Shown: positions 26,976 to 34,964 of the stretch, one piece after another
Layout of the letters: each line of letters starts with the position of its first letter
Numbering within the stretch: the first letter of the stretch is position 1
The notes under the pieces: generated by a model
Database searches by the model: none
Seen by the model: only the letters and a program-made list of their open reading frames with translations
What the model was told of the DNA's origin: nothing
Translations under genes and position numbers: made by a program
Origin: an uncultured Acetobacterium sp.
Lineage (GTDB): Bacteria > Bacillota > Clostridia > Eubacteriales > Eubacteriaceae
Assembly: GCF_963664135.1 (NCBI RefSeq)
Contig: NZ_OY760905.1
Location: 2,754,736-2,818,735 of the forward strand
Length of the DNA: 64,000 nt
Direction: 5' to 3'

Positions 26976-28880
26976 ATGAAAATATCGGCGCTGAATATAG
27001 CAATCATCGTGAGTGTTCTTTTTTTATTTGGACTGGCGGTGTACTTTATTCTTAAAAAAGGTAGAAAAAGAAGAAAACAACGGGAAATACGTCGGTTTAA
27101 TGAGCTGGTTCAGACGTTTATTGAATCCGAAGAAATACCGGTTTGTTTAAAAGATGAAGAGTTGAATTATATCTTCGTCAATAGTGCCATGGAAGAATTC
27201 TATGGAATCAGCTCTGAAGAAATCATTGGGCAGGATGATTTTGACATACTGGAAGAAAAAATGGCCATGAATGAAAGAAAAACCGATAAGAAGGTGTTGG
27301 CGACAAAAACTTTTGTTACCGATGAAATGTTGTGGCGGGGTAAAGTTTTCAAAACCACTAAATTTCCAGTCGATATGCTCAATGGGAAATATGGAGTAGG
27401 CGCATACATTCGTAGCGTTTCTGAAAAAAACCGCGAGCGCTATTTAAAAACATTAATGTCAATCAATGATGGGGTAATGATTGTTGATCCCATGGGACGG
27501 ATTGAGATGTTAAACAGTACCGCTGAGGAAATGACCGGCTGGACTGCCAGAGAAGCCATCGGAAAACACTATACTCAGGTTTTTGTTTTGGAACATGAAA
27601 AAGAGAATGGCGAGGTTCCGGATCCGATTCAGGAAGTGTTTGAAGACAATACCATGAAAGAATTGGATAGTCAGGCGGTGTTGGTTTCCCGAGACGGCAA
27701 AAAATATCATCTAGAGGACAGTATCGCACCCATTAGTGACGAAGTCGGGAATATTGATGGGGCAATTGTTATCTTCAGAGATGTTACCGAAAAGAAAGAA
27801 AAACGGGATGCCATTGAATATAACAGCTTTCATGATGCCCTTACCGGATTGTATAATCGTCGATTTTTCGAAGAAGAACTGGTTCGCCTGGACACAGAAC
27901 GAAATTTACCGTTGTCGGTCATCATTGGTGATGTGGATGGTTTAAAACTGACCAATGATATCTTCGGGCATGAAGCCGGGGATGAATTAATTAAAAAAGT
28001 TTCGGAAATATTCAAAAAAGTATGCCGGGCTGATGATATTATTGCCCGGTGGGGCGGTGACGAATTTGCCATCCTATTGCCGCAAACAGAAAAGAAGGAT
28101 GCCCAACGAATTTCTGATCGGATCAAAGACAATTTCAGTAAAGAAAAAATAAAATCCATTCAGGGGAATGTCTCGCTTGGTATTGCAACAAAGTATCAGG
28201 CCGAAGAAAATATCGGCGTTATCATCGCCAGCGCTGAAGATAACATGTATATGAAAAAAACCATCGATAAGGGAAAAAAGAAAGAAGATGCCTTCAATAT
28301 TATTCTTGACAAATTGTATGGCGATTTTCCTGAAGAAGCTGATCACTCCCGAAAAACGAGCGAAATCAGCAAAAAGATTGCCCGACAGATGAATCTGACG
28401 GAAGCAGAAATCAATAAGGTATCAAAGGCAGCCTACTTACATGATATTGGAAAAGTTGCTCTGGATAAAGAGGTCGCCAATAAAAATGAGTACGAAATTA
28501 ATGACACCTACAAAGAAATGAAAATGCACCCGGTGGTCGGTTATCGAATCCTTAATGCTTTTGACCACACCATTGATTTGGCCAACATCGTCCTGGGGCA
28601 TCACGAACGCTGGGACGGAACCGGTTACCCGCAGGGACTCAAAGGCAAAGAAATACCCAAACTATCCCGGATTATTTCGGTGGGAGAGCGTTTTGACGAT
28701 ATGACCAGAGAAAGTAACTATCGCAGAGCAATCAGTAAAATGGAAGCACTGGAAGAAATGAAACGAAATGTTGGAACCCATTATGATCCGGCAGTTGTAG
28801 ATGCCCTGGAAAAAATAATTCTGGAAGAGGAAAATCACGCGAGCAGTCGGATAGATAAAGGGAAAGCAACAAAAAAATAG
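26976..28880 (+). CDS. Membrane-anchored PAS-PAS-GGDEF-HD-GYP protein
   Basis: A 634-residue c-di-GMP protein with one N-terminal transmembrane helix (about 3-22), two PAS domains (about 40-265), GGDEF (intact RWGGDEF, residues 360-364, with upstream RADD as a possible product-inhibition site) and HD-GYP (H489-D490 in YLHDIGK, HHERWDGTGYP). In the last HD-GYP block, where related proteins in this window read VADAYDAMT, this one reads VGERFDDMT, so an expected metal-ligand Asp is Glu. Phosphodiesterase activity may be altered. The start at 26976 has AGAAGGAA upstream; the extra 7 codons to 26955 lie before this site. Monocistronic and convergent with the next gene. Confidence 0.92.
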   Translation: MKISALNIAIIVSVLFLFGLAVYFILKKGRKRRKQREIRRFNELVQTFIESEEIPVCLKDEELNYIFVNSAMEEFYGISSEEIIGQDDFDILEEKMAMNERKTDKKVLATKTFVTDEMLWRGKVFKTTKFPVDMLNGKYGVGAYIRSVSEKNRERYLKTLMSINDGVMIVDPMGRIEMLNSTAEEMTGWTAREAIGKHYTQVFVLEHEKENGEVPDPIQEVFEDNTMKELDSQAVLVSRDGKKYHLEDSIAPISDEVGNIDGAIVIFRDVTEKKEKRDAIEYNSFHDALTGLYNRRFFEEELVRLDTERNLPLSVIIGDVDGLKLTNDIFGHEAGDELIKKVSEIFKKVCRADDIIARWGGDEFAILLPQTEKKDAQRISDRIKDNFSKEKIKSIQGNVSLGIATKYQAEENIGVIIASAEDNMYMKKTIDKGKKKEDAFNIILDKLYGDFPEEADHSRKTSEISKKIARQMNLTEAEINKVSKAAYLHDIGKVALDKEVANKNEYEINDTYKEMKMHPVVGYRILNAFDHTIDLANIVLGHHERWDGTGYPQGLKGKEIPKLSRIISVGERFDDMTRESNYRRAISKMEALEEMKRNVGTHYDPAVVDALEKIILEEENHASSRIDKGKATKK

Positions 28881-28891
28881 AGATAGAAATA

Positions 28892-28930
28892 AAAAAATGA
28901 GGGCCTCAGTAAGTACAAATTACTGAGGCC
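28892..28930 (-). terminator. Shared bidirectional terminator between convergent signalling genes
   Basis: A perfect 11-bp stem, GGCCTCAGTAA (28902-28912) and TTACTGAGGCC (28920-28930). On the minus strand it is followed by a run of seven T residues and overlaps the stop codon of the minus-strand gene. On the plus strand the T tail is poor. Confidence 0.82.
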
Positions 28931-30416
28931 TTAAATGTTTAGCAATAACTTGATCAAATATGCCGACCAATTTGGGATCAAATTGAGATCCGGCGCAGGA
29001 AAGGATTTCTTTAATGGCGGTGTTGGGAGTGAGCGCTGCTCGATAAGGACGGTCATTGGTCATGGCATCATAGGAATCTACAATTGATAAAACCCGACAT
29101 TCAATGGGGATCTCTTCAGCCGTAAGTCCCAAAGGATAACCGGCACCATCCCAGCGTTCATGGTGCTTAAGAATCAGATGAGAAATTTCTTTGAGCTCTG
29201 AGGACTCATTGGCGATGCGTTCGCCGATGGTGCAGTGGGTTTTCATGACTTTCCATTCATCCGGGGTTAAACCAGCCGGCTTTTTCAGAATACTGTCGGG
29301 AATGCCAACCTTGCCGATATCATGAAATTTAGTTAATAGCTGAATGCGATCCATGATATTTTGCGGTAGACGGAGGGCATGACCGATGAGTGTGGACAAT
29401 GTATCCATCCGATTGGTGTGGCCTTCGGTGACATAATCCTTGGCTTCCAGCGCTTTCATCAACGTCTTGACCAGGTTGTTGCGGGTGCTGGACTCCTTCA
29501 GTAACTTGTTCTGATACATGTTATTATCAGCTTCCTGAAAAAGAAAATCGGTGTTGACAGATCCCGAAGCATGATAGGAATAACCATAGGAAAGGGATAT
29601 TTTAAAGGTTGCATCAGGTAGTTCATTAAAAATTCTTAAGTTGGCGTTCATTTTTTCCAGTGCGGTCTCAATTGCTTCCAGCAGTTGATTTTTGATAATG
29701 ACGCCAAATTCATCACCGCCGACCCGCGAAACAATGCCCAATGGTTGAAAACTCTGAGTGATCATCTGGCTGGCCGAAACAATCACCTGGTCGCCCATTA
29801 AATGACCAAGCGTATCATTGACAAATTTAAGACCATCAATATCCAGCAGCAGAATCGTTAAGTTCTCAATATCCCGGCTATTTATTTTGGCCAGTTCGGT
29901 TTCAAAAAACAAACGGTTGGTAACGTGGGTGAGTGAATCTTTTTCAGCCATATCCCGAAGTTTGTTTTCCATGGTGATCCGTTCGGTCATATCGCGGATC
30001 ATAATCAGCACCTCTTCAAAAGCTGAAATTTGGATTCGGACTTCAAAATAATGCAGGGCTTCATTAAATGGCATTGAAAAATAGTAGGTTGACAGTGTCT
30101 TCGTTTCATTAACTTGTTCAATTACCTGCTTTAAATCAGACATCAGGATCCGGTTTCGCATGATCTCCAAAATAACATTGGAATCGTTATTGTATGAAGC
30201 GTTTAATGGCGTGATCTGGCCTTTGCCATTACTGATCAGCAAAATATCCGGAATGGTGGCAATTAAAGCCTTGGTACGGCTGTTGACCCGCTCTAAATCC
30301 AGAAGCTTGGTTTGCAATTCAGAGTAATAATTTTTTTTAAAGGAGTTTTCCCCAAGTCCGATGATGGATTCCCGGGTTATTTCTTTTTTATTTTTGGGGC
30401 TGTAATATTCGTCCAT
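28920..30416 (-). CDS. PAS-GGDEF-HD-GYP protein
   Basis: A 498-residue soluble c-di-GMP protein: N-terminal coiled coil, a PAS-like domain (about 40-155), GGDEF (RVGGDEF, residues 233-237, no RxxD inhibitory site visible) and HD-GYP (H365-D366 in FHDIGKVGIPD, KHHERWDGAGYP, VDSYDAMTNDRPYR). All HD-GYP ligands appear intact, so synthesis and hydrolysis are both possible. GAGGTGAG precedes the ATG. Its first 29 bases overlap the end of the alcohol dehydrogenase gene, so the two are probably one transcription unit, an unusual pairing of metabolism and signalling. Confidence 0.92.
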   Translation of the reverse strand: MDEYYSPKNKKEITRESIIGLGENSFKKNYYSELQTKLLDLERVNSRTKALIATIPDILLISNGKGQITPLNASYNNDSNVILEIMRNRILMSDLKQVIEQVNETKTLSTYYFSMPFNEALHYFEVRIQISAFEEVLIMIRDMTERITMENKLRDMAEKDSLTHVTNRLFFETELAKINSRDIENLTILLLDIDGLKFVNDTLGHLMGDQVIVSASQMITQSFQPLGIVSRVGGDEFGVIIKNQLLEAIETALEKMNANLRIFNELPDATFKISLSYGYSYHASGSVNTDFLFQEADNNMYQNKLLKESSTRNNLVKTLMKALEAKDYVTEGHTNRMDTLSTLIGHALRLPQNIMDRIQLLTKFHDIGKVGIPDSILKKPAGLTPDEWKVMKTHCTIGERIANESSELKEISHLILKHHERWDGAGYPLGLTAEEIPIECRVLSIVDSYDAMTNDRPYRAALTPNTAIKEILSCAGSQFDPKLVGIFDQVIAKHLRPQ

Positions 30417-31563
30417 AGATAATTCTCACCTCATCTTTTGTCAAAACCCTTGGATTGGTTACCATACATGGGTCGTTAAGGGCATTTTCTACTAAATACT
30501 CGACGGTGTTTACATCAAGCGCGTTCACCACAATGCTGGAGGGGATATGTAAATTTTCCCGCATCGAAACGATCCGGTCAACAATCAATTCAATCAGATC
30601 GGAATCGCTCAGGTTATCGACAGATAACCCCAATTGTTTAGCAATATCTCGATAGCGCAACGGAACGGTATCAAAATTAATCCGGATAATATGCTCTAGG
30701 AGGATACTGTTGCATTCGCCATGGGGAAGATCCAAAAGACCGCCCATCGAGTGGGACATGGCATGGACAGCGCCCAGACTGGCATTGGAAAAAGCTAAAC
30801 CGGCTTGAAGGGACCCAAGCATTAATTGAAACATGGTTTCAATCGTACGCTCGGAATTGACCGAGTTTTCAATTTCCTGATTGATCAGGCGGATCGATTC
30901 CAGGGCATGGACATCGGACAGGGCTGAATGGGTATTGGATACATAGGCTTCAATGGCATGGGTTAAGGCATCCATCGCAGTGCAGGCGGTGAGGTAGAAA
31001 TCCATGGTCATCAGGGGAACCGGGTCAATCAGCGCCAGATCGGGGACGACTTTTTTGCTGATAATCGCTCGTTTAATATTGGTGGACGTATCTTTAATAA
31101 TGGCAAATTGGGAAACATCGGCAGAAGAACCGGCGGTGGTGGGAATACAAATTAGCGGTGGACCGGGCATTTTCACCTCGTCAACACCTTCATAGTCCAG
31201 AATATTACCGCCGTTTGAAGCTACAATGCTGATGCATTTGGCGCAGTCAATGGAACTGCCACCGCCAATGGCAATGAGCAAATCACAGCCCAGCGATAAA
31301 AACAGATCAGCTCCAAGCATGGCTTCAAAATCCTTGGGGTTCGGGGTCGTTTCATCAAAAAAGTAGAGTTTTTCGACATGCGATCGGATTTCGTTAATGG
31401 TTTGGTGGAACCATTCAAACTCCTGAATCGCTTTATCGGTTACGATCATCGGTTTTTTAGAATTAAAATGTGATATGTAGCGTCCAATCAATAATCGGGC
31501 GTCAACCCCGATTATTATTTCCGGGACTACGAATTTTCTAAGTTCCAATAGTGTTTCAGTCAT
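30388..31563 (-). CDS. Iron-containing alcohol dehydrogenase
   Basis: A group III NAD(P)-dependent Fe-alcohol dehydrogenase of 391 residues. GGGSSIDCAK is the dinucleotide-binding loop, IPTTAGSSADVSQFAII follows, and metal ligands lie in AMDALTHAIEAY, GAVHAMSHSMGG and LPHGECNSILL. The ATG at 31563 is preferred over the TTG at 31566, with AAGAGG upstream. The substrate (ethanol, butanol, 1,3-propanediol or other) is not readable. The 3' end overlaps the PAS-GGDEF-HD-GYP gene by 29 bp. It is divergent from the EAL gene, with 230 bp between. Confidence 0.93.
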   Translation of the reverse strand: MTETLLELRKFVVPEIIIGVDARLLIGRYISHFNSKKPMIVTDKAIQEFEWFHQTINEIRSHVEKLYFFDETTPNPKDFEAMLGADLFLSLGCDLLIAIGGGSSIDCAKCISIVASNGGNILDYEGVDEVKMPGPPLICIPTTAGSSADVSQFAIIKDTSTNIKRAIISKKVVPDLALIDPVPLMTMDFYLTACTAMDALTHAIEAYVSNTHSALSDVHALESIRLINQEIENSVNSERTIETMFQLMLGSLQAGLAFSNASLGAVHAMSHSMGGLLDLPHGECNSILLEHIIRINFDTVPLRYRDIAKQLGLSVDNLSDSDLIELIVDRIVSMRENLHIPSSIVVNALDVNTVEYLVENALNDPCMVTNPRVLTKDEVRIIYGRILQPQK

Positions 31564-31793
31564 CAAACTAACCTCTTATTTTCTCGAGAAATTAATTTCA
31601 GTATATCAGTTGGAATTTTAAATGTAAACAGGATTGTCCGTTAAAATAGGCAAGCGAGCATTTCAGGATAAAAAGGCTATTGATCATATTTACCCAGTCT
31701 GAATAAAAATTAACGTAAATTTAACAAGATGATAATATTAAAGACCGGCTGGGATGGATATAATTTGTAACATAACAATTTGGAGGAATAGGC

Positions 31794-33551
31794 TTGGATA
31801 TTAATCATAATAGTGAAGAAGAACGGTGGCGAGGGGAACTTCTGGAAATACTCTATCATAAAAAAATTCAGACCGTTTTTCAGCCCATTGTCTCATTGCA
31901 AGATGGGACCGTACATGGTTATGAGGCCCTGAGCCGAGGGCCAATCGATTCCATTCTCCATGCCCCGGATATGTTATTTAAATGGGCACAAAAGTTTAAT
32001 AAGCTTTGGGAACTGGAGTTTCTTTGCCGTTCCAAGGCTTTTGAAGCGGCGTTTAAGCTTGAAAGTGAGTTCAAACTTTTTTTGAATGTCAATCCGAATA
32101 TTATGCAAGATGTCAAATTTCGAAAAGGGTTTACCAAGGAATATCTGGAAAGATTTGGAATTGATCCGAAACGAATCATCTTTGAAATTACCGAGAGTGA
32201 GGCCATTAATCATCTCGCTGATTTCATTAAGACCATTGACAATTATAAGGAGCAGGATTATCGGATTGCCATTGATGATGCTGGGGCTGGTTATTCAGGG
32301 CTTAATTTAATCTCCGATATTCACCCAAATTATATTAAGCTGGACATGAAACTGATTCGGGATATTGATAGTGATCGAACCAAACAGTCATTAGTACAAT
32401 GTCTCAATGAATTTTCGGCACATACCGAAACAGTACTGATCGCCGAAGGGATCGAGACCAGAGAAGAATTACTGACGCTGATCGAAATTGGGGTTCAGTA
32501 TGGACAAGGATTTTTCATTCAAAAGCCAAACGGAATTTTAAATTCAATCTCAAAGGATGTGGTTGAAATAATCATGGAAGAGAATGCAAATAAAAGAAAG
32601 TTACTGGACAATCGTGTCCTTGATGATCGGATTGAGTCCATTTGCAAGCCGGACAAGACCATCTTTCCAGATGTGCTGGTATCTCAGGTTCACGAAATGT
32701 TCAAGTCCGACGAAACTGTTTCAGGTTTTTGTGTGGTTGAGGATGAGGCACCAATCGGGGTGATTACCAGAAACGCCCTGTATAAAAAAATAAGTGGCCA
32801 ATATGGATACATTCTTTATGCCAATAAACCGGTGAGTAATATCATGGATCGTGATTTTATGCAGGTCGATTGTCAGACAACCATTGATGTGGTCGGGAAA
32901 AATGCCATGCAGCGGGATTATGATAAGATCTATGACTTTATTGTCATTACCAATCAGAATAACTATCAGGGAACCGTAACGGTTAAAGACCTGATGGAGA
33001 AATTGATCGAAATTGAGTTTGTCTATGCCAAACATCTTAATCCTCTTTCAGAACTCCCTGGCAATTTGATGATTGAACAGCAGCTTGAAAAAGCCTTGGC
33101 ATCTAAAGATAAAAAGAATATTTTATATTTTGATCTGGATAATTTTAAAGCTTATAACGATCTTTATGGGTTTGAAAACGGTGATCGGGTTTTAAAAGAA
33201 TTTGCCCAGATTTTAAAAACCAGAATTCCGGCGGAACATTTCATTGGTCACATTGGCGGAGATGATTTCATTGCGATTGTTCCCAAAAAGAAAACCGAAC
33301 AATTGTGTATTAACATCATCCATGCTTTTAATGATGCAGTGATTAAATTCTACAATAAGGAAGACATTGATAAAGGTTATATTACCTCCAAGGATCGCAA
33401 GGATGTGGAGGAGGACTTTCCCTTTCTTTCTGTTTCTATTGCCGGCGTACCCAATGATCATACCAAAACTATTTTTGACTTGGCGGAAACAGCTGCGAAA
33501 ATAAAAAAGAAATGCAAGAAAAAAACTGGCAGTAATTATCTGTTGAGTTGA
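31794..33551 (+). CDS. EAL-CBS-GGDEF c-di-GMP protein
   Basis: A 585-residue protein with an EAL phosphodiesterase domain (about 15-255), a CBS pair (about 285-410) and C-terminal GGDEF (about 425-580). The EAL active-site residues are all there: YEALSRG, LNVNPN, FEITES, IDDAGAGYSGL, IKLDM, AEGIET and GQGFFIQ. The GGDEF signature reads GGDDF (residues 488-492), so cyclase activity is doubtful. The CBS pair suggests regulation by an adenine nucleotide. Start: TTG at 31794 after GGAGGAATAGGC. This is the only EAL domain in the window, set among several HD-GYP proteins. Confidence 0.92.
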   Translation: MDINHNSEEERWRGELLEILYHKKIQTVFQPIVSLQDGTVHGYEALSRGPIDSILHAPDMLFKWAQKFNKLWELEFLCRSKAFEAAFKLESEFKLFLNVNPNIMQDVKFRKGFTKEYLERFGIDPKRIIFEITESEAINHLADFIKTIDNYKEQDYRIAIDDAGAGYSGLNLISDIHPNYIKLDMKLIRDIDSDRTKQSLVQCLNEFSAHTETVLIAEGIETREELLTLIEIGVQYGQGFFIQKPNGILNSISKDVVEIIMEENANKRKLLDNRVLDDRIESICKPDKTIFPDVLVSQVHEMFKSDETVSGFCVVEDEAPIGVITRNALYKKISGQYGYILYANKPVSNIMDRDFMQVDCQTTIDVVGKNAMQRDYDKIYDFIVITNQNNYQGTVTVKDLMEKLIEIEFVYAKHLNPLSELPGNLMIEQQLEKALASKDKKNILYFDLDNFKAYNDLYGFENGDRVLKEFAQILKTRIPAEHFIGHIGGDDFIAIVPKKKTEQLCINIIHAFNDAVIKFYNKEDIDKGYITSKDRKDVEEDFPFLSVSIAGVPNDHTKTIFDLAETAAKIKKKCKKKTGSNYLLS

Positions 33552-33573
33552 CAAAAAAATAATGAGTAAAACT

Positions 33574-33598
33574 GATGCGCGGTGCGTGTCTTTTTTTT
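33574..33598 (+). terminator. Terminator after the EAL-CBS-GGDEF gene
   Basis: A short stem GATGCGC/GCGTGTC (33574-33580/33584-33590, two G-U pairs) with a 3-base loop and eight T residues. Confidence 0.65.
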
Positions 33599-33728
33599 AG
33601 TAAAAATTCAGGTATTGCACTAACCGCTTTCCTATTGCGATGTTTCATGAAAATTGATATACTGCAATAATGAGATAGATTAAATAATGAAGTGGAACTT
33701 GCGCTTAACAAAAAAGTTGAGGTGAAAA

Positions 33729-34028
33729 TTGAACATCTTTGATTTACCGACACTTCCGCTAGTTCATGAATTAACCACAATTCTTGAACAGAGCAACGCT
33801 GTTCGGATTGAACGCATTATCAGCACCGGGCAAACGTCGGACTGGTATGATCAGGAAGAAACTGAATTTGTAATATTGTTGGACGGGGTGGCAGAATTGA
33901 CATTTGAAAATGAGGTGCGAATTACCTTGAACAAGGGTGATACCATCTTGATCCAGCCCCATCAAAAACATCAGGTTACATACACGTCGACTGAGCCTCC
34001 TTGTAATTGGTTGTGTGTTTTCTATTGA
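33729..34028 (+). CDS. Small cupin-domain protein
   Basis: A 99-residue single cupin barrel. Motif 1 is degenerate (DWYDQEETEFVILLDGVAEL, with one E-rich face instead of the two His of metal cupins), and motif 2 is KGDTILIQPHQKHQV with His residues. Such small cupins bind metals or small ligands; no function can be assigned. TTG start at 33729 after TTGAGGTG. It lies 83 bp before the CDGSH gene and may share its transcript. Confidence 0.75.
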   Translation: MNIFDLPTLPLVHELTTILEQSNAVRIERIISTGQTSDWYDQEETEFVILLDGVAELTFENEVRITLNKGDTILIQPHQKHQVTYTSTEPPCNWLCVFY

Positions 34029-34110
34029 AAGTATAAACACTAAATTTAAAAAATAAAATAGTATTTTTAAAACGATTGTGATACTAGATTAAAAAGTATG
34101 GAGAGCATAA

Positions 34111-34791
34111 ATGGAAAAAGAAGCAAATCCCAAAATCAAAATTTTAAAAGATGGTCCTTATGTTGTTACCGGAAATGTTAAATTGTCAGAAAAAATAATT
34201 ACTGCCAAAGGAAAGGGATATATTTATCAGGAAGGACGAAGCCTGCCCCAGGCAAAAACGTATACCCTGTGTCGGTGTGGTAAGTCAAAAAATCCGCCCT
34301 TTTGTGATGGCGCACATGTTAAGGGTGATTTTCATGGTGAGGAAACCGCTTCAAAGGAAAGCTTTGAAGATCGGGCAGAACTGTTGATCGGACCGGAGCT
34401 TGACTTAAAAGATGATCACCGCTGTGCCTTTGCCCGGTTCTGTCACAGAAATGACGGCACCGCTTGGGAATTAGTCAGACAGTCGGATGATTCGCGACTC
34501 AAAGAAGAAGCCATTAAAGCAGCCAGTGAATGTCCGGCGGGACGTTTGGTTGCCGTAGAAAAAAATGGAGAAAATCTGGAGCCGGAGTATCAGCCGGAAA
34601 TCGAGATTCTGCAGGATCCCGAGAGACGGGTGAGCTGTGGAATTTTTGTTAAAGGCGGCATTCCCATTCAATCGGCGGATGGCACTTTATATGAAAGCAG
34701 AAACCGGGTGGTGTTGTGCCGTTGTGGTGGATCGGTTAACAAACCTTTTTGCGATGCAACCCATGTACATATTAGATACCGGGCTAAATAA
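34111..34791 (+). CDS. Double CDGSH iron-sulfur protein with a middle Fe-S-like domain
   Basis: A 226-residue protein with two complete CDGSH [2Fe-2S] motifs of the form CxCx(S)x3Px2Cx4H: CRCGKSKNPPFCDGAH (about 72-87) and CRCGGSVNKPFCDATH (near the C-terminus). Between them a Cys-containing segment with HRCAFARFCHRN and ECPAGRL resembles the Fer4_19/divergent ferredoxin domain seen next to CDGSH motifs. Up to three clusters could be carried. It is cytoplasmic. Electron transfer or redox sensing is the general expectation; the partner is unknown. Ribosome binding site GGAG. Confidence 0.9.
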   Translation: MEKEANPKIKILKDGPYVVTGNVKLSEKIITAKGKGYIYQEGRSLPQAKTYTLCRCGKSKNPPFCDGAHVKGDFHGEETASKESFEDRAELLIGPELDLKDDHRCAFARFCHRNDGTAWELVRQSDDSRLKEEAIKAASECPAGRLVAVEKNGENLEPEYQPEIEILQDPERRVSCGIFVKGGIPIQSADGTLYESRNRVVLCRCGGSVNKPFCDATHVHIRYRAK

Positions 34792-34885
34792 GCGGACTAG
34801 GAAGGTCTTGTCACGAGTAAGAACGAAATTAATAGCCAAGCTTTCTTAAATCTTGCGATGATATGAGGGTGATTGGTATAATTAT

Positions 34886-34914
34886 TTGAAGTATTGTTTT
34901 TGGTATGGTACTAT
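34886..34914 (+). promoter_or_regulatory. Promoter of the 7TM-PAS-GGDEF-HD-GYP gene
   Basis: TTGAAG (34886-34891), 17-base spacer and TACTAT (34909-34914) lie 50 bases before the start codon. Confidence 0.55.
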
Positions 34915-34964
34915 CTAATGTGGCTGTAAAATTTAGTGGCATATCTCAGGGATAAGGAATTTAG

